This document shows positions 22,611 to 29,462 of a stretch of 29,462 bases of DNA, piece by piece; positions within the stretch are counted from its first letter, which is position 1; each line of letters starts with the position of its first letter. A program made the translations under genes and the position numbers. Source of the DNA: CAYJLC01 sp964370735 (GTDB taxonomy: Bacteria > Bacillota > Clostridia > Oscillospirales > Butyricicoccaceae); NCBI GenBank assembly GCA_964370735.1, contig CAYJLC010000026.1:1-29462 (forward strand). The letters are read 5' to 3'. The notes beneath the pieces were generated by a model. It did no database searches, was not told where the DNA came from, and worked only from the letters and a program-made list of their open reading frames with translations.

Positions 22611-23348
22611 ATGAAGATTTTTTTTGATTTACACAGTCATACAATAGCGAGTGGTCACGCATTTAGCACACTCAAAGAAAATATTAAGTCGGCAAGTGAA
22701 AAAGGGCTTTATGCATACGGATTTTCAGAACACGCAGAAGCTTTGCCGGGCGGTGTTACGAAATATTATTTCCTAAATGTAAGAGTTGTGCCGAAAATTA
22801 TCGATGGTGTGCATATTTTTTGTGGTGCAGAGGCAAATATCATAGATTTTGATGGGAATATTGATATTGATGAGTTTACTTGCAAGCGACTGGATTATGT
22901 GATAGCAAGCCTGCATGTGCCATGTATCGCCCCTGGAAATATCGAACAAAATACAAATGCTTTGATTGGTGCTATGAGAAATCCGTATGTTAAAATAATC
23001 GGACACCCAGACGATTCTAGATATGCGATTGATTTTGACAAAGTGCTTCCAATAGCAAATGAAACAGGCACGATAATTGAACTTAATAATTCGTCATTAA
23101 ATCCGCTGTCAACTAGGCATGACGGTGGCGAAAATATGCGTTATGTTATGAAAAAATGCATGGAATATGGCACAAAAGTTATACTCGGAAGTGATAGCCA
23201 TATAGATTTAGACGTTGCGAATTTTTCGCGCCTAATTCCAATTTTAGAGGAACTGAATTTCCCACTAGAATTAATTGTGAATGCGTCAATCAGTGGTTTA
23301 GATTTAATTATCGATAAAAATTCACCAAGAAGTCTTATGAGTATGTAG
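22611..23348 (+). CDS. PHP-domain phosphoesterase (YcdX-like)
   Basis: This 245-residue protein is of the polymerase and histidinol phosphatase superfamily, close to YcdX. Metal-binding residues appear in order: DLHSHTIASGHAFST (H8, H10, H16), FSEHAEALPG (H41), CGAEANI (E74), SLHVPC (H102), GHPDD (H132) and GSDSHIDLDVANF (D and H late in the chain). This gives the trinuclear metal site of the family. The physiological substrate of YcdX-type phosphatases is not firmly known. Start ATG 22611 follows AGAGG. The gene ends before a bidirectional terminator shared with the ABC-F gene. Confidence 0.9.
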   Translation: MKIFFDLHSHTIASGHAFSTLKENIKSASEKGLYAYGFSEHAEALPGGVTKYYFLNVRVVPKIIDGVHIFCGAEANIIDFDGNIDIDEFTCKRLDYVIASLHVPCIAPGNIEQNTNALIGAMRNPYVKIIGHPDDSRYAIDFDKVLPIANETGTIIELNNSSLNPLSTRHDGGENMRYVMKKCMEYGTKVILGSDSHIDLDVANFSRLIPILEELNFPLELIVNASISGLDLIIDKNSPRSLMSM

Positions 23349-23367
23349 TTTTAAATATATAGACGTG

Positions 23368-23395
23368 AAAAAACCACTATTTCTAGTGGTTTTTT
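23368..23395. terminator. Bidirectional terminator between convergent genes
   Basis: AAAAAACCACTA (23368-23379) pairs with TAGTGGTTTTTT (23384-23395) over TTTC. T tracts occur on both strands. Confidence 0.9.
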
Positions 23396-23399
23396 ATTA

Positions 23400-24998
23400 T
23401 TAATGAATATTTTGAGCTTTTTTGAACTCTAAGAACTCATCGAAAGTACACATTTTATCTAAAGTGCCTTCTTCTCTGATTTCTATAATACGGTTACAAA
23501 CAGTTTCTAAAATCTCATGGTCATGAGTTGAAAGAAGAATATTTGATTTATATGCGATTAAACCGTTATTTAAAGCAGTGATTGACTCTAAGTCTAAGTG
23601 GTTTGTAGGTTGGTCTAGCATGATAACATTTGCATTTCTCATCATCATACGAGATAACATACAACGAACTTTTTCTCCCCCAGAAAGAACATTTACAGGT
23701 TTTGATACATCATCACCAGAGAATAACATTCTTCCTAAGAAACCACGCAAAAAGTTTTCGCTATCATCAGTAGAATAACCTTTAAGCCATTCGATAATAG
23801 GGTCTTTATTATCTTCGAAAAATTCTGTGTTGTCTTTTGGGAAATAAGATTGAGAAGTTGATACACCCCATTTAAAAGTACCTTCATCAGGTGTAATTTC
23901 ACCAGCAAGGATTTTATAAAGAGTAGTTGTCGCAATTTCATCACCGACTAAACCGATTTTGTCGCCGTTAGAAATTCTAAAGCTTATATTGTTTAGAACT
24001 TTTACACCGTCGACAGTGTGGCTGATGCCTTCGACAGATAAAATTTCTTTACCACACTCTCTTTCGATTTGGAAGTTAACATAAGGATAACGTCTTGTTG
24101 ATGCTGGCATATCTTCGATAGCAAGCTTATCTAATAATTTACGACGAGAAGTCGCTTGTTTTGCTTTTGATTTGTTAGCAGAGAATTTTGCGATAAATGC
24201 TTCAAGCTCTTTCTTTTTCTCTTCATTTTTCTTGTTTTGGTTTTTAATTAATTGTTGAACAAGTTGAGAAGATTCGTACCAGAATTCATAGTTACCAACA
24301 TACATTTTAATTTTTCCGTAGTCGATATCAACGATATTTGTACAAACAGTGTTTAAGAAGTGACGGTCATGCGATACTACGATAACAGTGCCAACATAGT
24401 CTAAAATGAAATCTTCAAGCCAGTTTACAGCTTCGATATCAAGATGGTTTGTAGGCTCATCTAGTAGGATGATTTCTGGGTTGCCAAAAAGCGCTCTTGC
24501 AAGTAAAACTTTCACTTTTTCATCACCAGAAAGCATGCTCATTTGGTTGTATAGAATGTCAGAAGTAAGTCCTAGACCTTGAATTAATTTTGAAGCATCT
24601 GAATCAGCTTCCCAGCCGTTCATCTCAGCAAATTCGCCTTCAAGTTCAGAAGCTTTTATTCCATCTTCGTCAGAAAAATCTTCTTTTGCGTATAATGCGT
24701 CTTTCTCTTGCATAATTTGGTATAAACGAGCATTTCCTTGAATGATAGTATCAAGAACAGTGTACTCGTCAAATTCATAGTGGTCTTGTTTTAAAACAGA
24801 CATACGAATATTTTTAGGTATAAATACCTCACCGGTTGTTGGTTCTAGGTCGCCAGATAACATTTTTAAAAATGTAGATTTACCAGCGCCGTTAGCACCG
24901 ATAACGCCATAACAGTTGCCAGGTGTGAATTTTAGGTCAACGTGTTTGAAAAGGTCTGTGCCAGAAAAGTTTATGCTTAAATTTGAAACTGTAATCAT
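23400..24998 (-). CDS. ABC-F ATPase with one degenerate ATP site
   Basis: This 532-residue soluble twin-ATPase is of the ABC-F family (YbiT/YkpA-like), which acts on the ribosome rather than in transport. NBD1 has Walker A GANGAGKS (34-41), Walker B LLDEPTNHLD (D180, E181) and switch SHDRH (209-213). The linker (about 243-300) is lysine-rich, as expected for the arm reaching the tRNA site. NBD2 has intact LSGGE (438-442), but its P-loop is GDEIATTTL (352-360), one residue short and lacking the lysine, and its Walker B reads LDQPTNHLD, with Q463 for the catalytic glutamate. NBD1 signature reads LSGDE. I chose ATG 24998, with CGGAGG just upstream; the earlier in-frame ATG (25070) lacks a ribosome site. 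Confidence 0.92.
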   Translation of the reverse strand: MITVSNLSINFSGTDLFKHVDLKFTPGNCYGVIGANGAGKSTFLKMLSGDLEPTTGEVFIPKNIRMSVLKQDHYEFDEYTVLDTIIQGNARLYQIMQEKDALYAKEDFSDEDGIKASELEGEFAEMNGWEADSDASKLIQGLGLTSDILYNQMSMLSGDEKVKVLLARALFGNPEIILLDEPTNHLDIEAVNWLEDFILDYVGTVIVVSHDRHFLNTVCTNIVDIDYGKIKMYVGNYEFWYESSQLVQQLIKNQNKKNEEKKKELEAFIAKFSANKSKAKQATSRRKLLDKLAIEDMPASTRRYPYVNFQIERECGKEILSVEGISHTVDGVKVLNNISFRISNGDKIGLVGDEIATTTLYKILAGEITPDEGTFKWGVSTSQSYFPKDNTEFFEDNKDPIIEWLKGYSTDDSENFLRGFLGRMLFSGDDVSKPVNVLSGGEKVRCMLSRMMMRNANVIMLDQPTNHLDLESITALNNGLIAYKSNILLSTHDHEILETVCNRIIEIREEGTLDKMCTFDEFLEFKKAQNIH

Positions 24999-25028
24999 AT
25001 TTCCTCCGAAATTAAGTTTATTAATCAT

Positions 25029-25057
25029 ATTATACCACATTTTGTAAATTTTGTCAC
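25029..25057 (-). promoter_or_regulatory. ABC-F promoter
   Basis: On the minus strand GTGACA (25057-25052), 17 bp, TATAAT (25034-25029), supporting the start at 24998. Confidence 0.6.
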
Positions 25058-25116
25058 CTGTTTTAGACAAAAATTATAATTTTAAAAATAAATTATATCT
25101 TTTTACAAAAAAAGAC

Positions 25117-25145
25117 TTGAAATTTTCCGCATTTTAGTGTATATT
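25117..25145 (+). promoter_or_regulatory. Promoter of the DUF1292 gene
   Basis: TTGAAA (25117-25122), 17 bp, TATATT (25140-25145). Confidence 0.65.
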
Positions 25146-25193
25146 AAATATTATAGAGAGGGAAACTATTGATATAGTAGATCGGAGTTAAGT

Positions 25194-25484
25194 ATGAGCA
25201 ATGAATATGGCAACAACATCGTGGTTTTGACAGATGAAGACGGAAAAGAGATAGAATTTGAACATATCGACACTGTGGAAATCGAAGGCGAAACTTATTT
25301 ATCTTTCATTCCTGCAAATCTTGATATTGAAGAGGATGCAGAACTTATCATCTTAAAAATTGATGATAGTGGAGATGAAGAGTTATTAGTTTCTGTTGAT
25401 GATGAAGAATTATTAATGGAACTATACAACACTTTCATGGACAGATTGGAAGATATGTACGAGTTTGATACATCAGAAGAGTAA
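25194..25484 (+). CDS. DUF1292 family protein
   Basis: This 96-residue, very acidic protein shows the DUF1292 (YrzB-like) pattern: VVLTDEDGKEIEFEHIDTVEIEGETYLSFIPAN, then an acidic middle, and ELLMELYNTFMDRLED. The family is widespread in Firmicutes, commonly near the alaS-yrzL-ruvX cluster, and has no established biochemical function. It is preceded by its own promoter and a CGGAG ribosome site and followed directly by a structured RNA region. Confidence 0.9.
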   Translation: MSNEYGNNIVVLTDEDGKEIEFEHIDTVEIEGETYLSFIPANLDIEEDAELIILKIDDSGDEELLVSVDDEELLMELYNTFMDRLEDMYEFDTSEE

Positions 25485-25487
25485 AAG

Positions 25488-25690
25488 TATTCCCTGGGCT
25501 TCGCGTTAGCTTCCTTTTTAAACCTACACTACTAATAAGGGATTTCTTAATTGTTTTTGACGAGAGATGCAGGCCTCCCGATATGGCTCGACCATTATTG
25601 GATGTTGGAAGCACAGACCGTTAAAACGGAAAACCCACCTGCATTTACTGCGGGTTATTATTGGGAAGCGACGGATTTTTGGGGTTTTAC
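25488..25690 (+). ncRNA. ssrS: Structured RNA, possibly 6S RNA
   Basis: About 200 nt with no open frame but clear pairing and a terminator. Outer stem: GTT-A-GCTTCC (25505-25514) with GGAAGC-GAC (25664-25672). Inner stem: ATGCAGG (25567-25573) with CCTGCAT (25638-25644). A small hairpin CCGTT/AACGG (25618-25629) lies inside, and the long single-stranded stretch 25515-25566 could be the open bubble. The 5' run CCTGGG, CGCGTTAGC and AAACCTA resembles Firmicutes 6S RNA, and the length fits. 6S RNA binds the housekeeping RNA polymerase. No covariance search was possible, so another structured RNA is possible. Confidence 0.45.
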
Positions 25691-25699
25691 AAAAGAATA

Positions 25700-25727
25700 A
25701 TCGACTGTTTACCAGTCGATTTTTTTA
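25700..25727 (+). terminator. Terminator of the structured RNA
   Basis: ATCGACTG (25700-25707) pairs with CAGTCGAT (25713-25720), followed by six more T residues. Confidence 0.9.
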
Positions 25728-25810
25728 TGCCTTTTTTTAATGTGTGAAATCCTACTATATATATGTATAAAAAATTCTTTAAAAAAAATCAAAACTTTTT
25801 TGAAAAAACA

Positions 25811-25853
25811 TCAAAATGTAACCAATGTGTAACATTGGGGTGTTAGAATAGGT
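25811..25853 (+). promoter_or_regulatory. WalR-like box and promoter, copy 1
   Basis: TGTAAC (25817-25822), CAATG, TGTAAC (25828-25833) is an exact fit to the WalR/YycF consensus TGTWAH-N5-TGTWAH. A -10-like TAGAAT lies at 25844-25849. An inverted GTTACA follows at 25861-25866. Binding by an OmpR-family activator is inferred. Confidence 0.55.
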
Positions 25854-25907
25854 TCATAAGGTTACACAAGAGAAGAAAAACAAATAAAAAATAAATTTGA
25901 AAATTCT

Positions 25908-25950
25908 TCAAAATGTAACCAAGATGTAACAATGAGATGTTATTATTAGT
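25908..25950 (+). promoter_or_regulatory. WalR-like box and promoter, copy 2
   Basis: An imperfect 43-bp repeat of 25811-25853 placed 97 bp downstream. TGTAAC (25914-25919), N5, TGTAAC (25925-25930), and the -10-like TATTAT (25941-25946) is at the same offset as TAGAAT in copy 1. Confidence 0.55.
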
Positions 25951-26036
25951 ACAGAAATTAGGTAGGAATTAATTTAAGGAAATCTATTGAAAATAATATT
26001 AGGTTATTTGGATAGACATTTGACAAGGAGAATTAT

Positions 26037-28937
26037 ATGAACAGAAGATTATCACTAAAAGTTATGAGCGTTTTATTATCTTGCACGATTGCAACAAGCA
26101 CAATGATGCAAATTGCGTATGCATCTGACGAAGAATTAGGAACACCAGCAAATACTCCAGCAGGTATTGATAACGGTGAAAACTCACAAGGCAAGAATTT
26201 GAAAATCGCAACACCAACAACTTTAACTTTTGCAAATTACAATGGCGAAGAAATAGATTTACCAACAGTACAATATGTAAACAATGGTGAAGTAACTACT
26301 CAGCCAACTGAATTTGTAGTTGGTGGGATTTACACAGATAGTAATGCTAACGCATACCAATTCTTAGGATGGGTAGATGATACTTATGCACCATTTGCGT
26401 TTGGCAATATTTTAGAATCAGACCAAACTATCTATGCAAACTGGAAAGTGTTAACAGCAGTTAGTTCTACATATTATTCAAACTACCCAACAGTGATTGA
26501 CCCAAACAATGACGAAACTTTCGTTCAAGACACTTACTTAGATGTGCAAACTGATGTTTTAACTTTGGGCGAAACAAGTTTTGAAGCTCCAGCGGGTTAC
26601 ATGTTTGACTATTGGATGCTTAGAGATGTAAATGGAATCTCTCATGGTACTGCATCATATCACCCAGACGGTAAAGGAAATCGTCCTTCTACTTACGAAG
26701 TAGCAAGCGCTGAAGGTGTAAATACAGGTTTATATCTTAATGCAGAGTGGGAAGCTATCGACATTACCTATAATTCAAACTACCCAGTTGTAGGTGGACA
26801 AATGGAAAATGCTGATAAAACTGATGTGCAAACTTATAGCGAAGGCGAAGATATTTATAGCACAGACGAAGCAGATTTTGTAGTTCCAACAGGCTATGAA
26901 TTCTCTCACTGGGCGCTTACATCAAATGATATAGGTACTCAAAAATACTACGCAGATGATGAAATTGAATTTGGAAATGACACACAATTATATGCTATAT
27001 GGACTAGAACAGCACCATATGATGCTGATTTCTATATTTTGAAATTTGACAAAGAAGTACCAACAGACGGTGGACCACAAGCATCAAATCACTATGTTTC
27101 AATCGGTTCAGGCAAAGTTTCTCCAGAAGCGTTAGACATGACTTTAGACTTAAATGCGACACGAGATCAAGAAAAAAGCTATGATGCAGACGGTCAAGGA
27201 ACAGAATTTGATACAGTAACTTCAGGTGTTTATGCAGATGGCAATGATTACTGGTGGATTTTCAGAAATGATTCAATTGAAGGTTCAGAAGGTAGCGTAG
27301 CAAATGGCGGTATCGAAAGCTATATCCAAGAATACCCAGCGGATGGTGTATTAAAAGAAGAAACTTTAAAAGCGTTATACCCAGCATATGAATTAGACGT
27401 ATCAGATTACTTAGTGCGTTTCCATGTTGCTAAAAATGAAGGTAAAGCAGTTCACGTTGATGGACATTTAGTGGTAGCTGATACTGGTGAAATATTCGAA
27501 ACAGCAATTACAGAGTCAAAAGTATATGACGGTGAAGCTTGGACACAAGAAGAAATCGAAACTGCAATTCTAAATGGCTTATCAGAAGGATACAAAGGCT
27601 ATGATTTAGTTATTACTTCTATTCCAGAAGATTTAACTAGTGATGCAAATGCAACAGAAGAAGCTTATGTTGTTGAATTCACATTAAAAGATGGCGGAAA
27701 TATTAAACATATCGGTACAGCAGAATTTTCAATCGCAAAAAGAGTAGTAGCTGTTAAAGCGACTAACGAAAAAGTTTACTATGATGGAAATCAACATTTA
27801 TTAACTTACACTGCAAAAGAAGCTGAATACAACAAAAAAGACCAATTAAAAAATGATACTGGCTTATTAGCAGGTGATGTTTTAGATTTAGAAGAAGCAC
27901 TTAAAGGCTTTGAAGCAATAGATGCTGGTACTTACAAAAATAAAAAATTAATCAACAAAGATTTAATCGAAATTGACAATGCAGAAGGCAAAAACATTAC
28001 AAGTAACTATGAAATAAAATATGATGGTGCAAAATTAACAATCTTACCAAGAACAGTTACATTAACACCTAGCTACACAAACGAAACAAGAACATACACA
28101 GGTCAAAATTTAGCTCCAACTTATAGCTATGTTGAAAATAAAGCTGCAATTGAAGGTGCGGGCTTTGTGACTGGCGAAAATTTTGCATACGGCACTGATG
28201 GAGAAATCGTAGGATTAAATGTTACAGAAGCGATTGACGCTGCTAAATATACTTTCAACAGCTCTATTAATGTTAATACAACTAACGTTGAATACGCAAC
28301 AGGTGTTACATCTGGAAACTATAATATAGTAGTAGAAGAGGCTACATTAACAATCGAAGACCCAACTAGACCAGTAGTAACATATTATAGCGTTACAGTG
28401 AATTATGTAGACCAAAGTGGCAATGCTATCGCAGAAGCTTATGTATTAAGTGATATTTCTGAAAATTCAAATTATGATATGAATTCATCTATAATTGATA
28501 TCGCAGGTTACACTTATTCAAGTGCAAACGGTGATGCAATTTCTGGTACATTAAGTGGCGATGTTGTTATCAATCTAGTATATGCTGTAAATCTTGAAGA
28601 AGAAGGAACTGACAACGGAAACAACAATGGAAACGAAGGCGAACCAGAAGTTGAAGGCGACGTAATTCTTGACATTGAAGACGAGCAAACACCATTAGGC
28701 GAGCTTCCAGAAGAAGTTTTAGCTCCTGTAATTGAAATCGAAGAAGACGAAGTTCCACTTGGAAATCTTCCAGAAGTAGAAGTTCCAGTAGTAGAAATCG
28801 CAGACGAAGAAGTTCCATTAGCAGCAACTCCACAAACTAGCGACAGCAATAGCTTAATGTTACAATTAACAACAGCATTAACTTTATTAGGCGCTGCAAC
28901 TGTTTCTTTATTTTCAAAAAAAAGAAAACATAACTAA
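26037..28937 (+). CDS. Large cell-wall protein with InlB-type repeats, MBG-like domains and atypical sortase signal
   Basis: This 966-residue surface protein has a signal peptide ending AYA (27-29). Three Listeria-Bacteroides (InlB B-type) repeats occupy about residues 65-330, each with a GYxFxxW and YAxW ending (YQFLGWVDD...IYANW, YMFDYW...LNAEW, YEFSHWAL...LYAIW). A unique region follows (about 331-590). Two MBG-like beta domains (about 590-810) show YYDGNQHLLTYT and RTYTGQNLAPTYS, then a MucBP-like segment (YSVTVNYVDQSGNAIAEAY). Three acidic DExxPLGxLPE repeats (about 880-930) precede the C-terminus: TPQTSDS (931-937), a hydrophobic helix and KKRKHN. The signal is LPXTG-like but with S in place of G. 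Two WalR-like boxes precede it. The start follows AAGGAG. Confidence 0.85.
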   Translation: MNRRLSLKVMSVLLSCTIATSTMMQIAYASDEELGTPANTPAGIDNGENSQGKNLKIATPTTLTFANYNGEEIDLPTVQYVNNGEVTTQPTEFVVGGIYTDSNANAYQFLGWVDDTYAPFAFGNILESDQTIYANWKVLTAVSSTYYSNYPTVIDPNNDETFVQDTYLDVQTDVLTLGETSFEAPAGYMFDYWMLRDVNGISHGTASYHPDGKGNRPSTYEVASAEGVNTGLYLNAEWEAIDITYNSNYPVVGGQMENADKTDVQTYSEGEDIYSTDEADFVVPTGYEFSHWALTSNDIGTQKYYADDEIEFGNDTQLYAIWTRTAPYDADFYILKFDKEVPTDGGPQASNHYVSIGSGKVSPEALDMTLDLNATRDQEKSYDADGQGTEFDTVTSGVYADGNDYWWIFRNDSIEGSEGSVANGGIESYIQEYPADGVLKEETLKALYPAYELDVSDYLVRFHVAKNEGKAVHVDGHLVVADTGEIFETAITESKVYDGEAWTQEEIETAILNGLSEGYKGYDLVITSIPEDLTSDANATEEAYVVEFTLKDGGNIKHIGTAEFSIAKRVVAVKATNEKVYYDGNQHLLTYTAKEAEYNKKDQLKNDTGLLAGDVLDLEEALKGFEAIDAGTYKNKKLINKDLIEIDNAEGKNITSNYEIKYDGAKLTILPRTVTLTPSYTNETRTYTGQNLAPTYSYVENKAAIEGAGFVTGENFAYGTDGEIVGLNVTEAIDAAKYTFNSSINVNTTNVEYATGVTSGNYNIVVEEATLTIEDPTRPVVTYYSVTVNYVDQSGNAIAEAYVLSDISENSNYDMNSSIIDIAGYTYSSANGDAISGTLSGDVVINLVYAVNLEEEGTDNGNNNGNEGEPEVEGDVILDIEDEQTPLGELPEEVLAPVIEIEEDEVPLGNLPEVEVPVVEIADEEVPLAATPQTSDSNSLMLQLTTALTLLGAATVSLFSKKRKHN

Positions 28938-28967
28938 GATATCTGGACTTAAAATAAATTCCTAACC

Positions 28968-28998
28968 AAAAAATCTCATCTTCGGATGAGGTTTTTTG
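28968..28998 (+). terminator. Terminator of the surface-protein gene
   Basis: CTCATC (28975-28980), TTCG loop, GATGAG (28985-28990), then GTTTTTT. The stretch 28999-29180 that follows holds no gene I can see. Confidence 0.88.
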
Positions 28999-29182
28999 CG
29001 TGTTATGGTTATCTGTAAAGTTTTATGATGCATTAGGTGGTTAAAAGGTGAAAAAGTGCCGTTATATGCAAAAAAACGAACTTTTAGTAGTAGAAGTAGG
29101 GTGAGAGCAAAGTGGGTTTATAGGGTGCGTTTTACGCGAAAATAGAAAGCGAAAATAAAAATAAAAAAATTTTAAAAAACTA

Positions 29183-29211
29183 TTGACATTTAATATTAAG
29201 TATAGTATAAT
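29183..29211 (+). promoter_or_regulatory. tRNA operon promoter P1
   Basis: Perfect TTGACA (29183-29188), 17 bp, TATAAT (29206-29211). Confidence 0.85.
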
Positions 29212-29274
29212 AAATAAGCTGATTAACACAAGCACAGCGAAAAATAAATAGTTTTGAAAAAATAAAAATTTTTC

Positions 29275-29303
29275 TTGACAAAATAATTCAAATGTGTTAT
29301 AAT
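29275..29303 (+). promoter_or_regulatory. tRNA operon promoter P2
   Basis: Perfect TTGACA (29275-29280), 17 bp, TATAAT (29298-29303), 92 bp after P1. Tandem consensus promoters are typical of stable-RNA operons. Confidence 0.9.
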
Positions 29304-29327
29304 TAATCTTGTCGCAACACTTAATAT

Positions 29328-29403
29328 GGAAGCATAGCTCAGCTGGGAGAGCATCTGCCTTACAAGCAGAGGGTCACAGGTTCGAGCCCTGTTGTTCCCA
29401 CCA
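29328..29403 (+). tRNA. tRNA-Val (anticodon TAC)
   Basis: A 76-nt cloverleaf with encoded CCA. D stem GCTC/GAGC, anticodon stem TCTGC/GCAGA with loop CTTACAA giving anticodon TAC (29361-29363), and T loop TTCGAGC. The acceptor stem GGAAGCA/TGTTCCC has an A3-C70 mismatch (29330 against 29398) where GGGAGCA would pair fully. Confidence 0.93.
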
Positions 29404-29409
29404 TATTTT

Positions 29410-29462
29410 GGCCCATTAGCTCAGTTGGTTAGAGCGCTAGCCTGTCACGCTAGAGGTCGTCG
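29410..29462 (+). tRNA. tRNA-Asp (anticodon GTC), truncated by window end
   Basis: GGCCCAT acceptor strand, D arm with GTTGGTTAGAGC, anticodon stem CTAGC/GCTAG with loop CTGTCAC giving GTC. The sequence ends in the variable region. It lies 6 nt after tRNA-Val in the same transcript. Confidence 0.9.

Noticed and set aside
24999..25070. Longer N-terminus for the ABC-F protein
   Set aside because: The extension has no family similarity and no ribosome site; CGGAGG and the start of the conserved domain favour 24998.
28514..28849. Antisense frames inside the surface-protein gene
   Set aside because: They are the reverse reading of the acidic repeat region, with biased composition and no ribosome site.

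Overview
The window is an AT-rich, gene-dense piece of a Gram-positive, low-GC chromosome, most likely from the class Clostridia. The evidence is consensus TTGACA/TATAAT promoters, AGGAGG-type ribosome sites, an L27 protein with the Prp-cleaved LQFFA extension, a DUF1292 protein, SLH and sortase-type surface proteins, and a SpoIIM-like protein. The genus cannot be named from the sequence. One 100-N assembly gap lies at 2737-2836.

Layout. 1-830: hairpin repeats, then a divergent pair of small genes, a ribbon-helix-helix regulator and a 66-residue protein, whose shared spacer carries two inverted repeats around a perfect promoter. 830-3500: a split chromate-type transporter, a formate/nitrite-family channel, an 80-bp tandem repeat broken by the gap, and an orphan gene. 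3500-6470: divergent lysA and pyrB, followed by a SpoIIM-like gene whose 3' end contains the pyrB terminator. 6470-9660: murJ and a secreted SLH-domain protein. 9660-12500: L21 leader, rplU-prp-rpmA, a flavodoxin-like gene and obg. 12570-14750 (minus): popT (DUF368), nfeD and a band-7 protein. 14826-17306 (minus): rlmB and a membrane protein that reads as a catalytically dead P1B-type ATPase. 17430-20800: an MFS transporter, a repeat-rich spacer and a two-component system. 20900-25060: three small uncharacterised proteins (minus), then yggS and a PHP phosphatase (plus), then an ABC-F protein (minus). 25190-25730: a DUF1292 gene followed by a structured RNA that I tentatively call 6S RNA. 25800-28940: a duplicated regulatory module ahead of a 966-residue cell-wall protein. 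29180-end: two consensus promoters driving tRNA-Val and a truncated tRNA-Asp.

How the genes relate. Much of the content concerns the envelope: MurJ (lipid II flipping), PopT (undecaprenyl-phosphate recycling), LysA (lysine from diaminopimelate), SLH and sortase-type surface proteins, and an OmpR-family two-component system. Two TGTAAC-N5-TGTAAC sites before the large surface protein match the WalR-type box, which suggests envelope-stress control of that gene.

The best candidates for something new are the pseudo-P1B-ATPase, an ABC-F protein whose degenerate residues all fall in one composite ATP site, an aspartate carbamoyltransferase fused to only the zinc module of PyrI, the duplicated WalR-like promoter module, and families of dispersed hairpins, one of which has compensatory changes and supplies the lysA stop codon. 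I saw no CRISPR array, transposase, prophage module or complete new defence system.
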